From contig NW_024037076.1 in the NCBI RefSeq assembly GCF_015706575.1, positions 9,148,777 through 9,212,776 of the forward strand: a stretch of 64,000 bases of DNA, written 5' to 3'. Made by a program: the position numbers and the translations under genes. Positions 33,559 to 45,137 of the stretch are shown here, piece after piece; position 1 is the stretch's first letter; each line of letters begins with the position of its first letter. Under the pieces are notes generated by a model. That model was not told the DNA's origin and ran no database searches. It worked only from the letters and a program-made list of their open reading frames with translations. The stretch comes from Patiria miniata (Eukaryota; Echinodermata; Asteroidea; Valvatida; Asterinidae).

Positions 33559-33903
33559 CTGTTGATTTGAAAGGACATAAACGACAAACATTAGTTGTTC
33601 AATGTATATAATTTTAAAGGATAAAAACGAGCTGAATAAGCTCACATTATTACCTCAGACAAAAGTGTCAGTGTCTTTTAACTTACCTCAAAACACACAG
33701 TTGACAGGTGGTACATTTTAGTTTTAGTTTTAGTTGTTTGTTTTAATTGGTGAACTTGACGAACAAATACATATACCATCCCCCCTCCCCCCTTCGGGGG
33801 TGGGGTGATTGGGGTACCCCATCCCTTCTCTAAGTCAATGTTTATTATGTAATTTACTTTTATTTTTAACAGCGTGCGATAAGAGAGAACAAAAAAATGT
33901 TAC

Positions 33904-34014
33904 CGTAGTTCTCTTTCTTCTCATCGTCAGGGCCTAAGGATTCTGCTCTTTCATCTCGGTCATCAGATTTTGTAGTCGTTACTCCTTCGCTCTCTTGTCT
34001 AGTATTGGTTTGAT
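33904..34014 (-). CDS. NLR gene 1, family B exon (cassette 2)
   Basis: 111 nt (2 + 36 codons + 1), acceptor CCTACAG, donor TACG/GTAACA. Core TNTRQESEGVTTTKSDDRDE then RAESLGPDDEKKENY. The best-preserved B copy. Confidence 0.7.
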
Positions 34015-34265
34015 CTGTAGGAGAAAAATATATTACAAGGTAACACTTCCCGAAGCAAAGTCGACGTCTGTATATCCGTCTATTGGTCTATGAGGCTGTC
34101 TACCTTAATTTCGTATGCATATACCTAATGTTTTAGCTCCAGGAATGGACAGTTGTAAACCAATAACCAATAGATGTACTAAAAGTGTCGGGAGCGTTGA
34201 GAGCGTTTTCCAAACAACACGCTACCTAGTGTATAAGTGAACTGCGCAGTTATTGATATTCGTAC

Positions 34266-34406
34266 CTTCTTCAGTAGAAGAATGAGATTCCCCAGATTGG
34301 TCGGAGTATTCGGAATTACCCTGTCTGTCACTATCAGCTGTTGGGGAATCTGTTCTGCTTTCTTCGCCGGTCTGGGTTGAGGTGTTCGACATATTTTGTT
34401 TTTGGC
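34266..34406 (-). CDS. NLR gene 1, family A exon (cassette 2)
   Basis: 141 nt (2 + 46 codons + 1), acceptor CTCGGTAG, donor GAAG/GTACGAA. Core MSNTSTQTGEESRTDSP then TADSDRQGNSEYSDQSG and ESHSSTEE. It differs from the copy at 36561 at 5 of 46 residues. Disordered and rich in Ser/Thr flanked by acids, the kind of sequence often phosphorylated (inference). Confidence 0.8.
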
Positions 34407-34602
34407 CTACCGAGTATGGAAATACAACTGATAAATTCAATATGGCCATGCAAGAAAATACTCGGATTTAAAAAAAAATTAAAAATTACATTGTTTTTTG
34501 TTTTTAAACTAACAGCCAAAACACTGTAACAGAAGTAACTATAACTCTTCGAGGAGTAACATTTTCCGTTATGAACGAAGAAAACTTCAATTATTTTCTG
34601 CT

Positions 34603-34620
34603 TAATCCCCCCCCCCCCGA
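34603..34620. repeat. poly-C run in NLR intron
   Basis: A homopolymer C tract; others in the same gene lie near 34770-34778, 34939-34954 and 37050-37060. Confidence 0.85.
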
Positions 34621-35300
34621 ACAAAAATTCAAACAAACATTGTCAGAGGACTCCGAACACATTCTATAAATAGTTTCCATCAAAATTTTTTTTTTTCAAA
34701 TAACGAACAATTAAGGTGTGCTTTGAACTTTTACCTTGGATTTCTGTCAATAGGTGAACACCCAACTGCCCCCCCCCACACTTTGCTAGGCCCGGCCTCC
34801 TGCTACAAAATTAAGAATATTTGCTGTTTGCTTTAGATCTATATTGTTTGAAGTGTAAACGAAGACCAAGTTAGAAGTGAACATCGAAAAAAAAAACGAT
34901 CAGCCTTCTCCCTTCGGTGCCTATAAAGACGAGCACTGCCCCCCCCCCCCCCCTCTTTTCAGATACGGGCAGGAATTTGCAATCCTTAAACAATCTTCAA
35001 AAAATAATTGTTGAAGAACACTTTTGGCATGTAAAGAAAATAACTGCTCATCAGAATTACTCAGAATACCGCAATATGAATTCTAAAAATGTCCCCAAAA
35101 CTGCATGAACCAAAATTGTGTTTGACTTAAATTATGCACATATTTTTTCAGCCGATTGGCGTCGAGGGTCATCATGTGCAATGACGGCCTCATCAGGGAT
35201 CGATAACTGGGAAACTCCGCCAAATATTCGTGTTACTAAATAGTTCATTGTCTCAAATAGGTTTGTTTTTTTTTGGTCTGTTGTCAAATGCTCTAATTAC

Positions 35301-35327
35301 CTTTCTTCATCCGCCTTGGCTTTAACC
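35301..35327 (-). CDS. NLR gene 1, 27-nt family C micro-exon (cassette 2)
   Basis: Acceptor TTCTACACAG, donor AAAG/GTAATT. Phase 1 reading LKPRRMKK. It differs from the copy at 37459 by one base, which is silent (CCA/CCG, Pro) only in the phase 1 frame. The unshifted frame has an immediate TAA. Confidence 0.55.
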
Positions 35328-35925
35328 CTGTGTAGAATTTAAAAAAAAATACACTGAAGATTTTAAACGTCACGGAATTTTATTACTGCAGTCCAACTCA
35401 CAAAATAGTTAAATAAGTAAAAATTGAAATATAATTAAGAATGTATTGATCCGAACAGAATTGAACTCAAATACGAATATTCCAGGTTGTTTGTTTTAAA
35501 TTTACATGGAATAAACAGAACAGAACTATATAACAGGATAGCCGTCTGTCAATGTTTTGTTAAATTTTGTTTAATTTTGTCTCAAATGTATGCTAGGGGC
35601 TACATACCATTGATCATTTTTATTTCTTAATGAGCATCCATCGAATTGTGCTTCAGTTCTGCACCCTCGGATTCTTTTTTCTTGAATCAAACAAATTAAA
35701 GTATGATCTCCAAAGCTCTCCGTACTTTTCTTCCTTCTTCAACATTATTTTTATTTGTAATTTTTTGGAATGATTATTAAGCTGAGCAATAACACATCTT
35801 ATCATTCTCTTTGGCTTTCTATACATGGCCAGTACTGCAGTAAATTTTTGAAAGAATGTCTCATCATCATTATGCATTTGCTATTATGATACTTCTTTTT
35901 GTCGTGGGCTCCAAAGCTGACTTAC

Positions 35926-35985
35926 ATTTTCTCTTCCTCCTTTTCTTTGTAGTTTTCTTCTTTGTCTTTCTCTTTGGCCTTGTGT
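35926..35985 (-). CDS. NLR gene 1, family C micro-exon, 60 nt (cassette 2)
   Basis: Acceptor CCTGATGCAG, donor AAAT/GTAAGT. Phase 1 reading TRPKRKTKKKTTKKRRKRK, a run of basic residues resembling a nuclear-localisation or nucleic-acid/phospholipid-binding patch. Twin of 38870-38932. Confidence 0.58.
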
Positions 35986-36560
35986 CTGCATCAGGGTTGA
36001 AAGAAATATCAACCGATGTAACAATTAAATTTCCATGACCAGTTGCACAACGGCAAACGTCGTTCGATAACAAGTTTATTTTTAAAAAGAAAGTAAGGAC
36101 TTGTTGATATCATTTAATCATTTTTGTTTCAGAGTAACATGGCAGAAAATAAAGATTATATTTTTATTCATTTCCAATGATTCTCAATAATATCCCTTAC
36201 CTGTGTGTCATATGATATAAAACAAACAAAAAAATAATGAGAAGGGGGCATTTGTATACCATTTGGTATTATAGTGCTTTAGGTCTACATTGCGTCGCCT
36301 CGTGAAATGGAAAAGTCTAGATTTTACCTTGCAATAATATTTCTCCCATTTCACTCTGAGCCACTCAACATCTGTATACTATTAATATATGGGGCTGTCT
36401 ATGTCTACATTAACTTCGTATGCCTACATAACGTTTTAGCTCCAAGAGTGCCCTTGTAAATCGATAACCAATAGATGTACTGAAAATAACAGAGGGAACA
36501 TTTTGCCTTCCAAAAAAAAACTCGTTTATAAGCGAACTGCGCAGTTATTGATATTCGTAC

Positions 36561-36701
36561 CTTCTACAGTAGAAGAATGAGATTCCCCAGATTGGTCGGA
36601 GTATTCGAAATTACCCTGTCTGTCACTATCAGCTGTTGGGGAATCTGTTCTGCTTTCTTCCCCAGTCTGAGTTGAGGTGGGAGACATATTTCGTGTCTGG
36701 C
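36561..36701 (-). CDS. NLR gene 1, family A exon (cassette 1)
   Basis: 141 nt (2 + 46 codons + 1), acceptor TACTCTGTAG, donor GAAG/GTACGAA. Core MSPTSTQTGEESRTDSP, TADSDRQGNFEYSDQSG and ESHSSTVE. The flanking introns also match cassette 2. No B exon follows it before the next C exon. Confidence 0.78.
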
Positions 36702-37458
36702 CTACAGAGTATAGAAATACAAATGATAAATATGTAAAAAGGCCACGCAAGAAAATACTCTGCTTCAAAACCTTTTCAAAACAATTACTTTGAGCACTAG
36801 CACACCTGTGCGAAGCAAAAACCAACCAAAACAAATCCATAACTGTCATTCACTCAATTCATGGTAACTAACACTCTTTGAGATATATCAAGAGTCCACA
36901 GTCAATCGAACGATTTACTTATATCATATGTTTGCTGTTTGCTTTAGAACTACAATTTGTTTGAAATGTAAACGAGGACCAATTTAGAAGTGAACAACTT
37001 CGAAAATGCACGATAAGCCTTCTCCCTACGGCGCTTACAGCGAGCATTGCCCCCCCCCCTTTTGAAAAGGGGGACTTTCTCAATCCTTGAACAATCCTCA
37101 CTAAAAAAAAATAAATAAATAAAAAAATTAAAGATCACCTTTTGGCGTGAAAATGTAAAGTAAAATACAGCAAAATAATAGCTCATCTTAATGAGTGTCA
37201 ATACCGCAATTCATGTATGTATAAAATTATTCCAAAATGTCCCCAAAAATGCAAGAACCAAAATTGTCTTTGACTTTGATGACTTTCATGTTTAAATATG
37301 CACATAATTTCCAGCGGATTGGAGTCGGGGTCATTATGTACAACGAAAGCCTCGGGGAAAACTGGGAGACGCTGCTCAATGTTCGCTGCATTAAGAATTG
37401 TTCATTATCTTAAATAGTATTTTGCCTTTTTCTGTCTGTTGTTTAATGCTCTAATTAC

Positions 37459-37485
37459 CTTTCTTCATCCGCCTCGGCTTTAACC
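37459..37485 (-). CDS. NLR gene 1, 27-nt family C micro-exon (cassette 1)
   Basis: Acceptor TTCTACACAG, donor AAAG/GTAATT. Reads LKPRRMKK in phase 1, as does 35301-35327. Confidence 0.55.
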
Positions 37486-38055
37486 CTGTGTAGAATTAAA
37501 AAAAAAAAACCAATGAAGATTTCAAACGTCATGGAATTTTTTTTCTAATTGCAGTCCAACTCACAAAATATTTGAATTAGTAAAAATTGAAATATAATTG
37601 AGAATGTATTGATCCGTACAGAATTGAACTCAATACGGATATTCAGGTTGTTTATCTTTTAATTTGAATAAACTGGACAGGACTATATAATAGGATAGCT
37701 GTGAGTTAATGGTGTGTTGAACTGTGTTAATTTTGTCTAAACTATATGCAAGGGGGTTCTTTTTCTTGAAACAAAACAAAATTATGATCTCCAAAGTTCT
37801 CAAACATAGTATTTTTTGTTGGTAATTGTGTGGAATTAGACTGAGCAATAACACATCTTATTCTCAGACAACGCACAAAACCAAACCACGCATTGCAACA
37901 ATGACTTGACTTTTTGGCATAGTTTTTGAGCCGCTATTTTATTTCTCCATGGTCAATATTTAACTTGATTAAATGGCAGTGAATACCTTGATGGACTATA
38001 ACGGACCAATTAAAATTATCTTTCGGTTTACTTAAAGTTATTTGCCTAAACATTT

Positions 38056-38142
38056 TGGCACGCTTGCCATAAAACGGGGCACGCTTGCCCCTCCTTGCCA
38101 TGCTTGGCATCACTGGGCCCAAAACCTTGGCACGCTTGCCAA
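38056..38142. repeat. four short hairpins of the GGCACGCTTGCC type
   Basis: TTGGCACGCTTGCCA-like imperfect palindromes at 38056-38069, 38076-38091, 38095-38110 and 38127-38142. Each has a CGCT/TGCT loop, and stem changes are often paired (GGGGC with GCCCC, TGCCA with TGGCA). Confidence 0.8.
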
Positions 38143-38869
38143 ACATTCACTAGCCCCACCAGAACAAGTGGGTGCTAGCCAAAGTGTTTGTAAGTTTTTC
38201 ACGTGACTTAAACATATGCAAAATTACTAAATAAATTGGAAAAGCACCCTCATTTGGTCCACCGCTCGTAGATACGGTTGACATGCCCCATCAGTACAAA
38301 TGGGTGCTTGGCGTACTTTTTTACAAAGACTAAACACAACCTGTTAAATGTTTAACGTCCAAATTCCAAGTCTTACTTCAAAACTAAATACCCAACTTGT
38401 TTATTTAGTTTGAATTGAGGCACTGCCCGTCGCTCCCAGGACCTTACTGCCATTTATAAATTCGTAAAATATGGCGGATGAAGGGGAGAAGGTGGGTTTA
38501 TTTTTGATGTAGCGGTCTCAAAATGCTACGCCGAACTGGCCTTTCTTGCCCTCTATGCACTTAGCGCGTCAAAGCGCGCGCGTGAACTTAATACATTTGT
38601 ATCAACTTAGCAGAAACCATCCATCCTTATGCCAAGAACATCGTTTTTGGCTTAATGCCATCAAGGGGCGGCAAACTGCAATTAGGCCAATCGATATGTT
38701 TACTTTTCCTACACCATAGCATAGTCGTAATTTGAGCAAGATGTGCCCAGTATATTTTCTTTTAAGTTGGACAAAAAAGTATAAAGGGGAGACTGTCTTT
38801 TTTTGGTTGAGTGTATATATATATAGCATATGATTCTTCTTTTTGTCCTGGGCTGCAAAGCTGACTTAC

Positions 38870-38932
38870 ATTTTCTCTTCCTCCTTTTCTTTGTAGTTTT
38901 CTTCTTCTCTGTCTTCCTCTTTGGCCTTGTGT
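38870..38932 (-). CDS. NLR gene 1, family C micro-exon, 63 nt (cassette 1)
   Basis: Acceptor CCTGATGCAG, donor AAAT/GTAAGT. Phase 1 reading TRPKRKTEKKKTTKKRRKRK; one codon longer than its twin at 35926. Confidence 0.57.
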
Positions 38933-39363
38933 CTGCATCAGGTTTGAAAGATATATCAAACGATGTAACCAATTAATTTCCCTGACCATTTGCAAAACGA
39001 CATACGTCTCACGATAACAATTTTATTTTATTTTTGAAAAAGAAAGTAAGGAGCTTTTGATATAATTTAATCTTCTTTTATTCCGGAGAAACAAAGTAGA
39101 ATTTTAAGATTGTGCTTTTATTCATTTCCAACGATACTCTCAGTAATATCCCTTGCCTCTGTGTCATATGATATACAACCAGGCGCGTTTTTTTTTTGGA
39201 GGGGGGCCTAGGGGAGGGGGACCCCTCCTCAAAAAAAATGAAATGGCAGTAGCGAATGTAAGAAGCTTAGATGACGTCACATGCGAACGGTCTACCCAAA
39301 AAAAATATTTGTGAGAAGGGGGCATTTGTACACTATTCAGTAAGAAATACAGTGCATGATTGT

Positions 39364-40315
39364 GCACGTGTGGTCTAGCGGTAGAGCATAGGAGTCATGA
39401 TCGTGAGATTGTGGGTGCGAGCCCCGCCGTGGCAATGTGTGTTCTGCCCTTGAGTAAGGCGCTTTACCTCAATTACTCCTTTCAGCCAAGGTGTTAAATG
39501 GGTACCGGCATTATTCAATGCTGGGAAAGTAACAGACTCGCTGTGGAGGAGGGTGTGGCGATCTAAACCCCAACAGCAGTGTGGCCACTGCTTGAAATTT
39601 TTTTCAAGATCTTGAAAAATTGAGACCCAACTTGAAAACTTGAAGAAAAAAAATGAAAAAGCAAGAAATCTTGAAAATTTTCAACTAAAAGTACAAAACC
39701 ATATGTTTTGTAGAAACTTTGACAACTTTTTCTACTGAACACCCGAGCTTTTTAGCGACTTTTATTTTTAATGTAATTCTTTTAGCATTGGCGCGCTATA
39801 CTTACGGTCAGACCCTGCAGTGTATGTACATACACTAGCTTATAGGCTAGGCACTACATGACGCGCTTTATTAGATGCCCTCTCCGGGAGAGGGCATTGT
39901 GACCGTTTCAGCCGATTTTCGGCTAACTTTGACAGAATTTTTGTTAAAAAAAGAGTTTGACAGAAAATTTGACAGAATGGATTTTTTTGGCAGATTTCTG
40001 GCAGGATTCTGGAAAAATAGTATTTTGACAGAAAATTAACAGCAAATTTGAAAAAAAAATGGCACAGTTGTTGAAAAGAGCTTCAATCCTTTCAAAAAAA
40101 CCTTTGCATAATGGAACAGGTTGGCTGGTCTAGTAATTTTCATAGGCTTGAAAAATTTTGAAAAATTTTAGATGGCGATCTTGAAAAAAAACAAAAAAAC
40201 AGAGCGGCCACACTGCCCAACAGCTGCATACGAGTCCGGCCCAATCGCTAACGAAAGAGAGATGGGCACTCCGTTCCTGTTAATGCAGGTTCGTCCCCTT
40301 TAACTTTACCTTTAT
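39364..40315 (+). mobile_element. tRNA-derived SINE, split by a hAT MITE
   Basis: The head carries pol III boxes: A box TAGCGGTAGAGC (39374-39385) and B box GGGTGCGAGCCCC (about 39411-39423). A tRNA-unrelated body follows (CCCTTGAGTAAGGCGCTTTACC, AAATGGGTACCGGCA). Perfect 11-bp target duplications TGCATGATTGT flank it (39353-39363 and 40316-40326). Without the MITE at 39577-40215 and its duplicated octamer the SINE is 305 bp. It lies in the large NLR intron. Confidence 0.88.
39577..40215. mobile_element. hAT-type non-autonomous element inside the SINE
   Basis: The ends are CAGTGTGGCC and GGCCACACTG, flanked by perfect 8-bp duplications CCCAACAG (39569-39576 and 40216-40223). The 639-bp interior is non-coding, rich in CTTGAAAA and TTTGACAGAA motifs, and includes a CCCTCTCCGGGAGAGGG hairpin (about 39881-39897). 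Confidence 0.92.
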
Positions 40316-40573
40316 TGCATGATTGTAGGATTTCATCAGCGCTCCCAATATGGTACGAGGCCCCCCCCCCTTGATTTTCGGAGGCGTAAATGTCCGGAGA
40401 AATAACTGCAAACAGGCGTGTTCATTTACACACTAGTTATGCACACGATAAGTGGAAAAATTTGAATCCATTTTGACACATTAATGAAATCCATTTTTCT
40501 GAGGTTGGTTTGTAATATGTGACCTGCCATAGCATAATGAGGAATAACACCCAGGTTTGGCTTTCAAGTTACG

Positions 40574-43500
40574 CATCATAGTCCAGCGGATATGTGACAA
40601 AATATCGATGAATTGTGCATTTTTGCATAAAAGCGTGAAACTTGGCACAGATGTTTATATTCATGCGAGAAAATGTTTTAGATGTGGAGCCATCGCAAAT
40701 TTACCCTTTTAGGGTCGTGGCATCCATTTGAAAAAGGGGGCGGGACTTGTCATGCCCGCAGTGAAAACGGTTTTTCCTACTTGTTACAAAAGTAGGAAAC
40801 TTCACGAAGACATACATGTAGTTATATAGATTATTAGTGTTTTCCAGATTCGGAGCCACCACAAAAGTACCTTTTTGGGGGCGTGGCAGCCATTAAAAGA
40901 AAAGGGGGAAAATTATTATGCCCACTTTGGAAAACATTGTGCCCATATTTCATGAATGAATGAAACGTCTCACAGACGTTTACATTCATGAGAAAACAAA
41001 TTCCAGATGTGGAGCCATCTCGAACACACCCTTTTAGGGGCGTGGCAACCATATAAGAAAAAAAGGAGGGGGTTTCATTATGCCCACCCTGGAAATAATG
41101 TTCCCACATTCATAGAGAACTGGAACTTTCCACAGACATTGACATTAATGAGAAAAACAGTACCAGATGTGGAGCCATCACGAACACACCCTTTTAGGGG
41201 CGTGGCAGCCATATTGAAAAAAAAGGGGGCGGGGTTCTCATTATGCCCAACATTTACAAAATGTGCCCACATCATATAAACGAATGAAGCTAATTCCCAC
41301 AGACATTAAATTTCACGAGCAAAACAAATCACACGTGAAGCCATTCTACATATTAACACACCCTTTTAGGGGCGTGGCAGCCATAGTAAAATGGGGGGGG
41401 GTAGTCATGATGCCCCTATAAAAGAAAGTCATGCCTACCTTTCATTAATGGATTAAACTCGACCCGGACAATATATTCATGAAAATCTTTCTCTCTTTTT
41501 TTAATTTGAAGCCATCACAAACTTATCTTCTAAGATGCATGGCATCTATTTTTAAAAAAAATGGGAGGTGGGTGCTACTAATCGTTTGCCCACCATCCAA
41601 CTTTCATGAATGAGTAAACTTCACACAAACTTGGTGCGAGAAAATAAATTCATATTTGGAGCCATAGCAAACTCATTCTTTTAGAGGTGTGAGGGGCCTA
41701 CTAACTGTGCCCCCAATTGCAATTTTTGTATATTTTGTTGTTGATTTCTTATAATGTTGATTGGCCCGTAACCTATATTTTTTTGGTAATACAATGACTT
41801 ATACCAAAGAGCATGGGTAAGTACCGGTAGGCTAACCCCAGTTATAGGGTTCAATGTATGTACTTGCACCTATATTATCATGCACATCTAAATTCCAGAG
41901 TGATTTCATAATTACAAATACACAGCACACAATGGCAGCCCTAAACTCTAACATTAAACATTTAAGGGCCATGGAAATCCTTTTTTATGGGGGGGGGGGG
42001 GAGTGTAAAATCCCCCTACCCCCTACCCGTTGCGCTGCATTGACAGCAGATTGGGTAACAACACGATGTACTCGCCTCACAAATTGGTGGAAACGTCCAC
42101 TATGACTTCACATTCAATAAATCTGTGTACCCCCACCACACAACCCCTCTGTTCTCTTAAAAATGGTATATCAAGCTCTGATGAGTATTTTTTTTTTACC
42201 CTGACCAAATCCATTAAAACAAATTTATACTTTATACAGTTGCGACACTGCATATGCCTTTTGGTCTGTCAGAAAAAAAGGCAGGGGAAACAATGTATTT
42301 GAAGAAGTAACACTAGTCTTTCCAAGACTAACTGAGGTACCCCAGTTTATACCCCAATTCTGAAATTGCTGCAGTTGAAAGGTTAACAATAATTCTACAG
42401 ACAACAGAACCAGTAACTGGGTTAATATAGATGAGGCAAGAATGCATAGTGTAAGAAAACAAAGGGTTTGCCAACGGTAACTTCCAACTATAAAGGCGGC
42501 CCTACTCCAACACATTAAAGAGCTATCTGAGGTGGATTTTATTATATGAAACGGGTCAAAATTTCCCACGGTGTGCATATTGAGTACCCCCCCCCCCCCC
42601 CATTTCAAAAATGGATACCGCGCCTCTAAAAGGGTAGGTTTGTGATGGCTTCACATTAAAAAAAAAAGATTTTTATGAATATATATTGTCCGAGTAGAAT
42701 TTAATCCATTTATGAAAGGTAGGCACAACTTTCTTCTATAGGGGCATCATGACTACCCCCCCCCCCATTTTATTATGGCTGTCACGCCCCTAAAAGGGTG
42801 AGTTTACAGGTTTGATGGCTTCACGTGTGTTTTTTTTTTCTCGTGAGTATTACTGTCTGTGGGAAATAGCTTCATTGGTTTATGAGATGTGGGCACATTT
42901 TTCCCATGGTGGGCATAATGAAAACCCCGCCCCCTTTTTCAATATGGCTGCCACGCCCCTAAAAGGGTGTGTTCGCGATGGCTCCACATCTGGAATTGTT
43001 TTTCTCATGAATGTAAATGTCTGTAGAAAGTTCCATTTCTCTATGAATGTGGGAACATTATTTCCAGGGTGGGTACAATGAAAACCCCGCCCCCTTTTTT
43101 TCTTATATGGTTGCCACGGCCCTAAAAGGGTGTGTTCGAGATGGCTCCACCTTTGGAATTGTTTTTCTCATGAATGTTAATGTTTGTGGAAAGTTTCATT
43201 TCTCTATGAGTGTGGGAACATTATTTCCAGGGTGGGCATAATGAAAACCCCGCCCCCTTTTTTTCTTATATGGTTGCCACGCCCCTAAAAGGGTGTGTTC
43301 GAGATGGCTCCACCTTTGGAATTGTTTTTCTCATGAATGTTAATGTTTGTGGAAAGTTTCATTTCTCTATGAGTGTGGGAACAATATTTCCAGGGTGGGC
43401 ATAATGAAAACCCCGCCCCCTTTTTTTCTTATATGGTTGCCACGCCCCTAAAAGGGTGTGTACGAGATGGCTCCACATCTGGAATTTGTTTTCTCATGAA

Positions 43501-43900
43501 TGTAAACGTCTGTGGGACGATTTATTCATTCATGAAATATGGGCACAATGTTTTCCAAAGTGGGCATAATAATTACCCCCCCCCTTTTTTCTTTTAATGG
43601 CTTTCACGCCCCCAAAAAGGTACTTTTGTGGTGGCTCCGAATCTGGAAAACACTAATAATCTATATAATTATGTCTTTGTGAAGTTTCCTGCTTTTGTAA
43701 CAAGTAGGAAAAACCGTTTTCACAGCGGGCACGACAAGTCCCGCCCCCTTTTTTAAATGGATGCCACGCCCCTAAAAGGGTAAATTTGCGATGGCTCCAC
43801 ATCTAAAACATTTTCTCGCATGAATATAAACACCTGTGCCAAGTTTCACGCTTTTATGCAAAAGTGCACAATTTTTTTACATATCTCCTGGACTATCATG
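40574..43900. mobile_element. 3.3-kb foldback built of inverted tandem arrays
   Basis: The outer ends are inverse copies: CATCATAGTCCAG at the left, CTGGACTATCATG at the right, then long matches such as TTTTGCATAAAAGCGTGAAAC. The left arm runs about 40574-41720 and the right about 42600-43900, around a roughly 0.9-kb spacer. Both arms are arrays of a unit of about 163 bp containing CCCTTTTAGGGGCGTGGC (left) or its inverse (right), seven units left and eight right. Units around 43047-43440 are nearly identical and spaced exactly 163 bp, giving repeated but meaningless reading frames. It resembles the foldback class described from sea urchins (TU elements), with a different repeat unit. It sits within the NLR gene span. 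Confidence 0.9.
41975..42022. repeat. G-rich/C-rich patch in the foldback spacer
   Basis: A poly-G run followed by a pyrimidine CCCCCTACCCCCTACCC patch in the unique spacer. No coding segment was recognised in the spacer. Confidence 0.6.
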
Positions 43901-44245
43901 TTTAAGCGAATAAATTGCCTTCCAATGATACCAAATGTATTTTTAGCTTAATTTATTTCAACAGTGTCCCGCTGAACGTGACTGACCTCATTTCGAGAAA
44001 ATTAATTAATTTGAAAAAAAATACGAATTGCCACACTAATGGCAGTGACTCAGTTTTTTTCTTCACTTTTGGTGTACACACTTTTTTTTCCCAACACTCT
44101 GGGCTACCTTTTAAGGAACTATGAGAGAAATATACAAAAGTGTTGCCATTTGTTTCACGTTAAGACATGTGTGTAATATCTGGACTTGCTTCTAAAGTTC
44201 TAGTGGATTGCGTTCTGTTCTTATTGAATTCAAAGAATGTCTTAC

Positions 44246-44287
44246 CTTTTTTCACTCTTATCAGCATATTCGTTCTCCGTTGCTGTA
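44246..44287 (-). CDS. NLR gene 1, family C-like micro-exon, 42 nt
   Basis: Acceptor TCATTTGCAG, donor AAAG/GTAAGA. Phase 1 reading QQRRTNMLIRVKK; the frame with one leading base reads TATENEYADKSEK. More diverged than the cassette C exons. Confidence 0.5.
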
Positions 44288-44657
44288 CTGCAAATGATAC
44301 CAAAATAATGAAAAAAAACAGTTAACTTTTTAAGAATACCAAAAATAGTATAGTGATATTAAATTTATCCGGAAATGGATTTTTTTTTTATATTTTCACA
44401 AGTGTTGTCATCTCATGAAATATAAGAATGCAATGGGAATAACATTATCGAAAAATTGAAACGAATAGTTTAGTAAATGACATGGTATTATGTAAGAGAC
44501 ATGTGATTCTTAAAACTGAGGAACAATAAGTCAATCAAACTTTCCATACTGAAGTGGTAGACAAGTACAAAAGAAATTAACGGACTATCATGAATTTTTG
44601 CATAATTTTATTTCATGTAAGTATTTAGTTTCGTCAGTTATAGGAGGCTATTCTTAC

Positions 44658-44711
44658 ACGTCTTTTTCCAACTCCTTCTCCTCATATTCTTCTTCCTCTT
44701 TCGCTTTTCCA
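44658..44711 (-). CDS. NLR gene 1, family C-like micro-exon, 54 nt
   Basis: Acceptor TTATGTACAG, donor ACGT/GTAAGA. Phase 1 reading EKRKRKKNMRRRSWKKT. The alternative one-leading-base frame reads GKAKEEEEYEEKELEKD. The phase of both neighbours favours the basic reading. Confidence 0.5.
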
Positions 44712-45137
44712 CTGTACATAAGTTGGAAAAAGAACGAGATTACTTAAGTTTAGATCATCTGTATTAAATAATTGAAAATGCTTAAAAGTGGCTGAGACTC
44801 AAATTGTAGGTTTTTCTTATTACCTCCAGGTGGTCCGTTATAATGTTGCCATGACATTTAAAAGTCATGCGACAATCTAATTTGACCTTCACGACAAAAT
44901 GAGGAGGGCACACATCGGGTGAAAAGCATGCACATTCAGTCAAAATTGAGCGGACGCAGTTACACATTATTTCGAAACTATAACCAAAAAACTTAACTTA
45001 GGCCTAACATTTTTTTTATTGCGTTTCTTTTTTCATACTGGATAAAAAAAGTGATAAAAACAGGTTGATACGAACGAGGGGCACAAAAATGTTTTAACAA
45101 CAATATGATGAAACTTAAGATCATGTGCACAATTTAC

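Noticed and set aside
39374..39425. Functional tRNA gene
   Set aside because: The A and B boxes belong to a SINE with a long unrelated body and target duplications. No acceptor-stem pairing.
42812..43597. Repeated 64- to 89-codon plus-strand frames beginning MWEHYFQGG
   Set aside because: They are the 163-bp foldback unit read in successive frames. The unit length is not a multiple of three and the left arm gives the same frames in reverse, so this is repeat structure and not a protein family.
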